From Pseudomonadales bacterium (GTDB taxonomy: Bacteria > Pseudomonadota > Gammaproteobacteria > Pseudomonadales > Azotimanducaceae), in assembly GCA_029244465.1 (NCBI GenBank), contig JAQWQN010000158.1:1-15429 (forward strand): a stretch of 15,429 bases of DNA. The letters run 5' to 3'. Positions within the stretch are counted from its first letter, which is position 1, and the number at the start of each line of letters is the position of its first letter. Below, one piece after another: positions 15,411 through 15,429 of the stretch. The notes below the pieces were generated by a model that was not told the origin of the DNA, searched no databases, and saw nothing but the letters and a program-made list of their open reading frames with translations. A program made the position numbers and the translations under genes.

Positions 15411-15429
15411 CCCGACTAAAATAGTCGGG
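15411..15429. other. Perfect 19-bp stem-loop palindrome at the window edge
   Basis: CCCGACTA and TAGTCGGG flank AAA, a perfect 8-bp stem with a 3-base loop. On the minus strand it is followed by TATAGGGG, not a T run. What follows on the plus strand is outside the window. It could be a terminator of a gene beyond the edge, an operator, or a dispersed palindromic repeat. The stretch 15221-15429 contains no coding sequence I can support. Confidence 0.6.

Noticed and set aside
15221..15429. Cobalamin or SAH riboswitch upstream of metH
   Set aside because: No B12-box-like or SAH-riboswitch core could be recognised on the minus strand; a covariance-model search would settle it.

Overview
The window looks like a chromosomal housekeeping segment of a gammaproteobacterium, probably marine. 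The evidence is the gene order mltD / yafS-like methyltransferase / rnhA / dnaQ, which is known from Enterobacteriaceae and pseudomonads, together with a proximity of cysI-DUF934 to metH that I recall from Pseudomonas, and the gammaproteobacterial types NhaB, SohB and NudC. Two cation/proton antiporters (NhaB and a CPA2 protein) would suit a sodium-rich habitat. No phage, insertion sequence, CRISPR array, rRNA or tRNA was seen, and coding density is high. I found no clearly new multi-gene system. The least explained items are small: a 46-residue membrane protein, a 12-bp tandem repeat before metH, and dyads placed at promoters or ribosome binding sites.

Region 1 (1-2805). A partial lytic transglycosylase gene (mltD) leaves the window on the minus strand. 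Only 45 bp away, three plus-strand genes begin: a YafS-like methyltransferase, ribonuclease HI and the epsilon proofreading subunit of DNA polymerase III. The glyoxalase gene gloB, found between mltD and yafS in E. coli, is absent here.

Region 2 (2807-5586). nhaB (minus) meets dnaQ tail to tail with a 1-bp gap. nudC (plus) diverges from nhaB and overlaps the end of a small SCP2-domain gene (minus) by 20 bp.

Region 3 (5587-7858). sohB (inner-membrane S49 peptidase) and an acuI/yhdH-type acrylyl-CoA reductase gene run on the plus strand.

Region 4 (7892-11176, minus). cysI, a DUF934 gene overlapping it by 17 nt, and a CPA2 antiporter gene 29 bp further on form a likely operon. A good sigma70-type promoter precedes cysI, with an inverted repeat between its -35 and -10 elements. 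CysI makes sulfide from sulfite, and DUF934 is the usual companion of CysI.

Region 5 (11366-15429). A 46-codon gene for a single-pass membrane protein (plus) converges on metH (minus), the cobalamin-dependent methionine synthase. CysI and MetH are linked in metabolism, because sulfide is needed to make the homocysteine that MetH methylates. The metH upstream region (15221-15429) has no gene but holds three 12-bp tandem repeats, GC-rich inverted repeats and a perfect 19-bp palindrome at the window edge.
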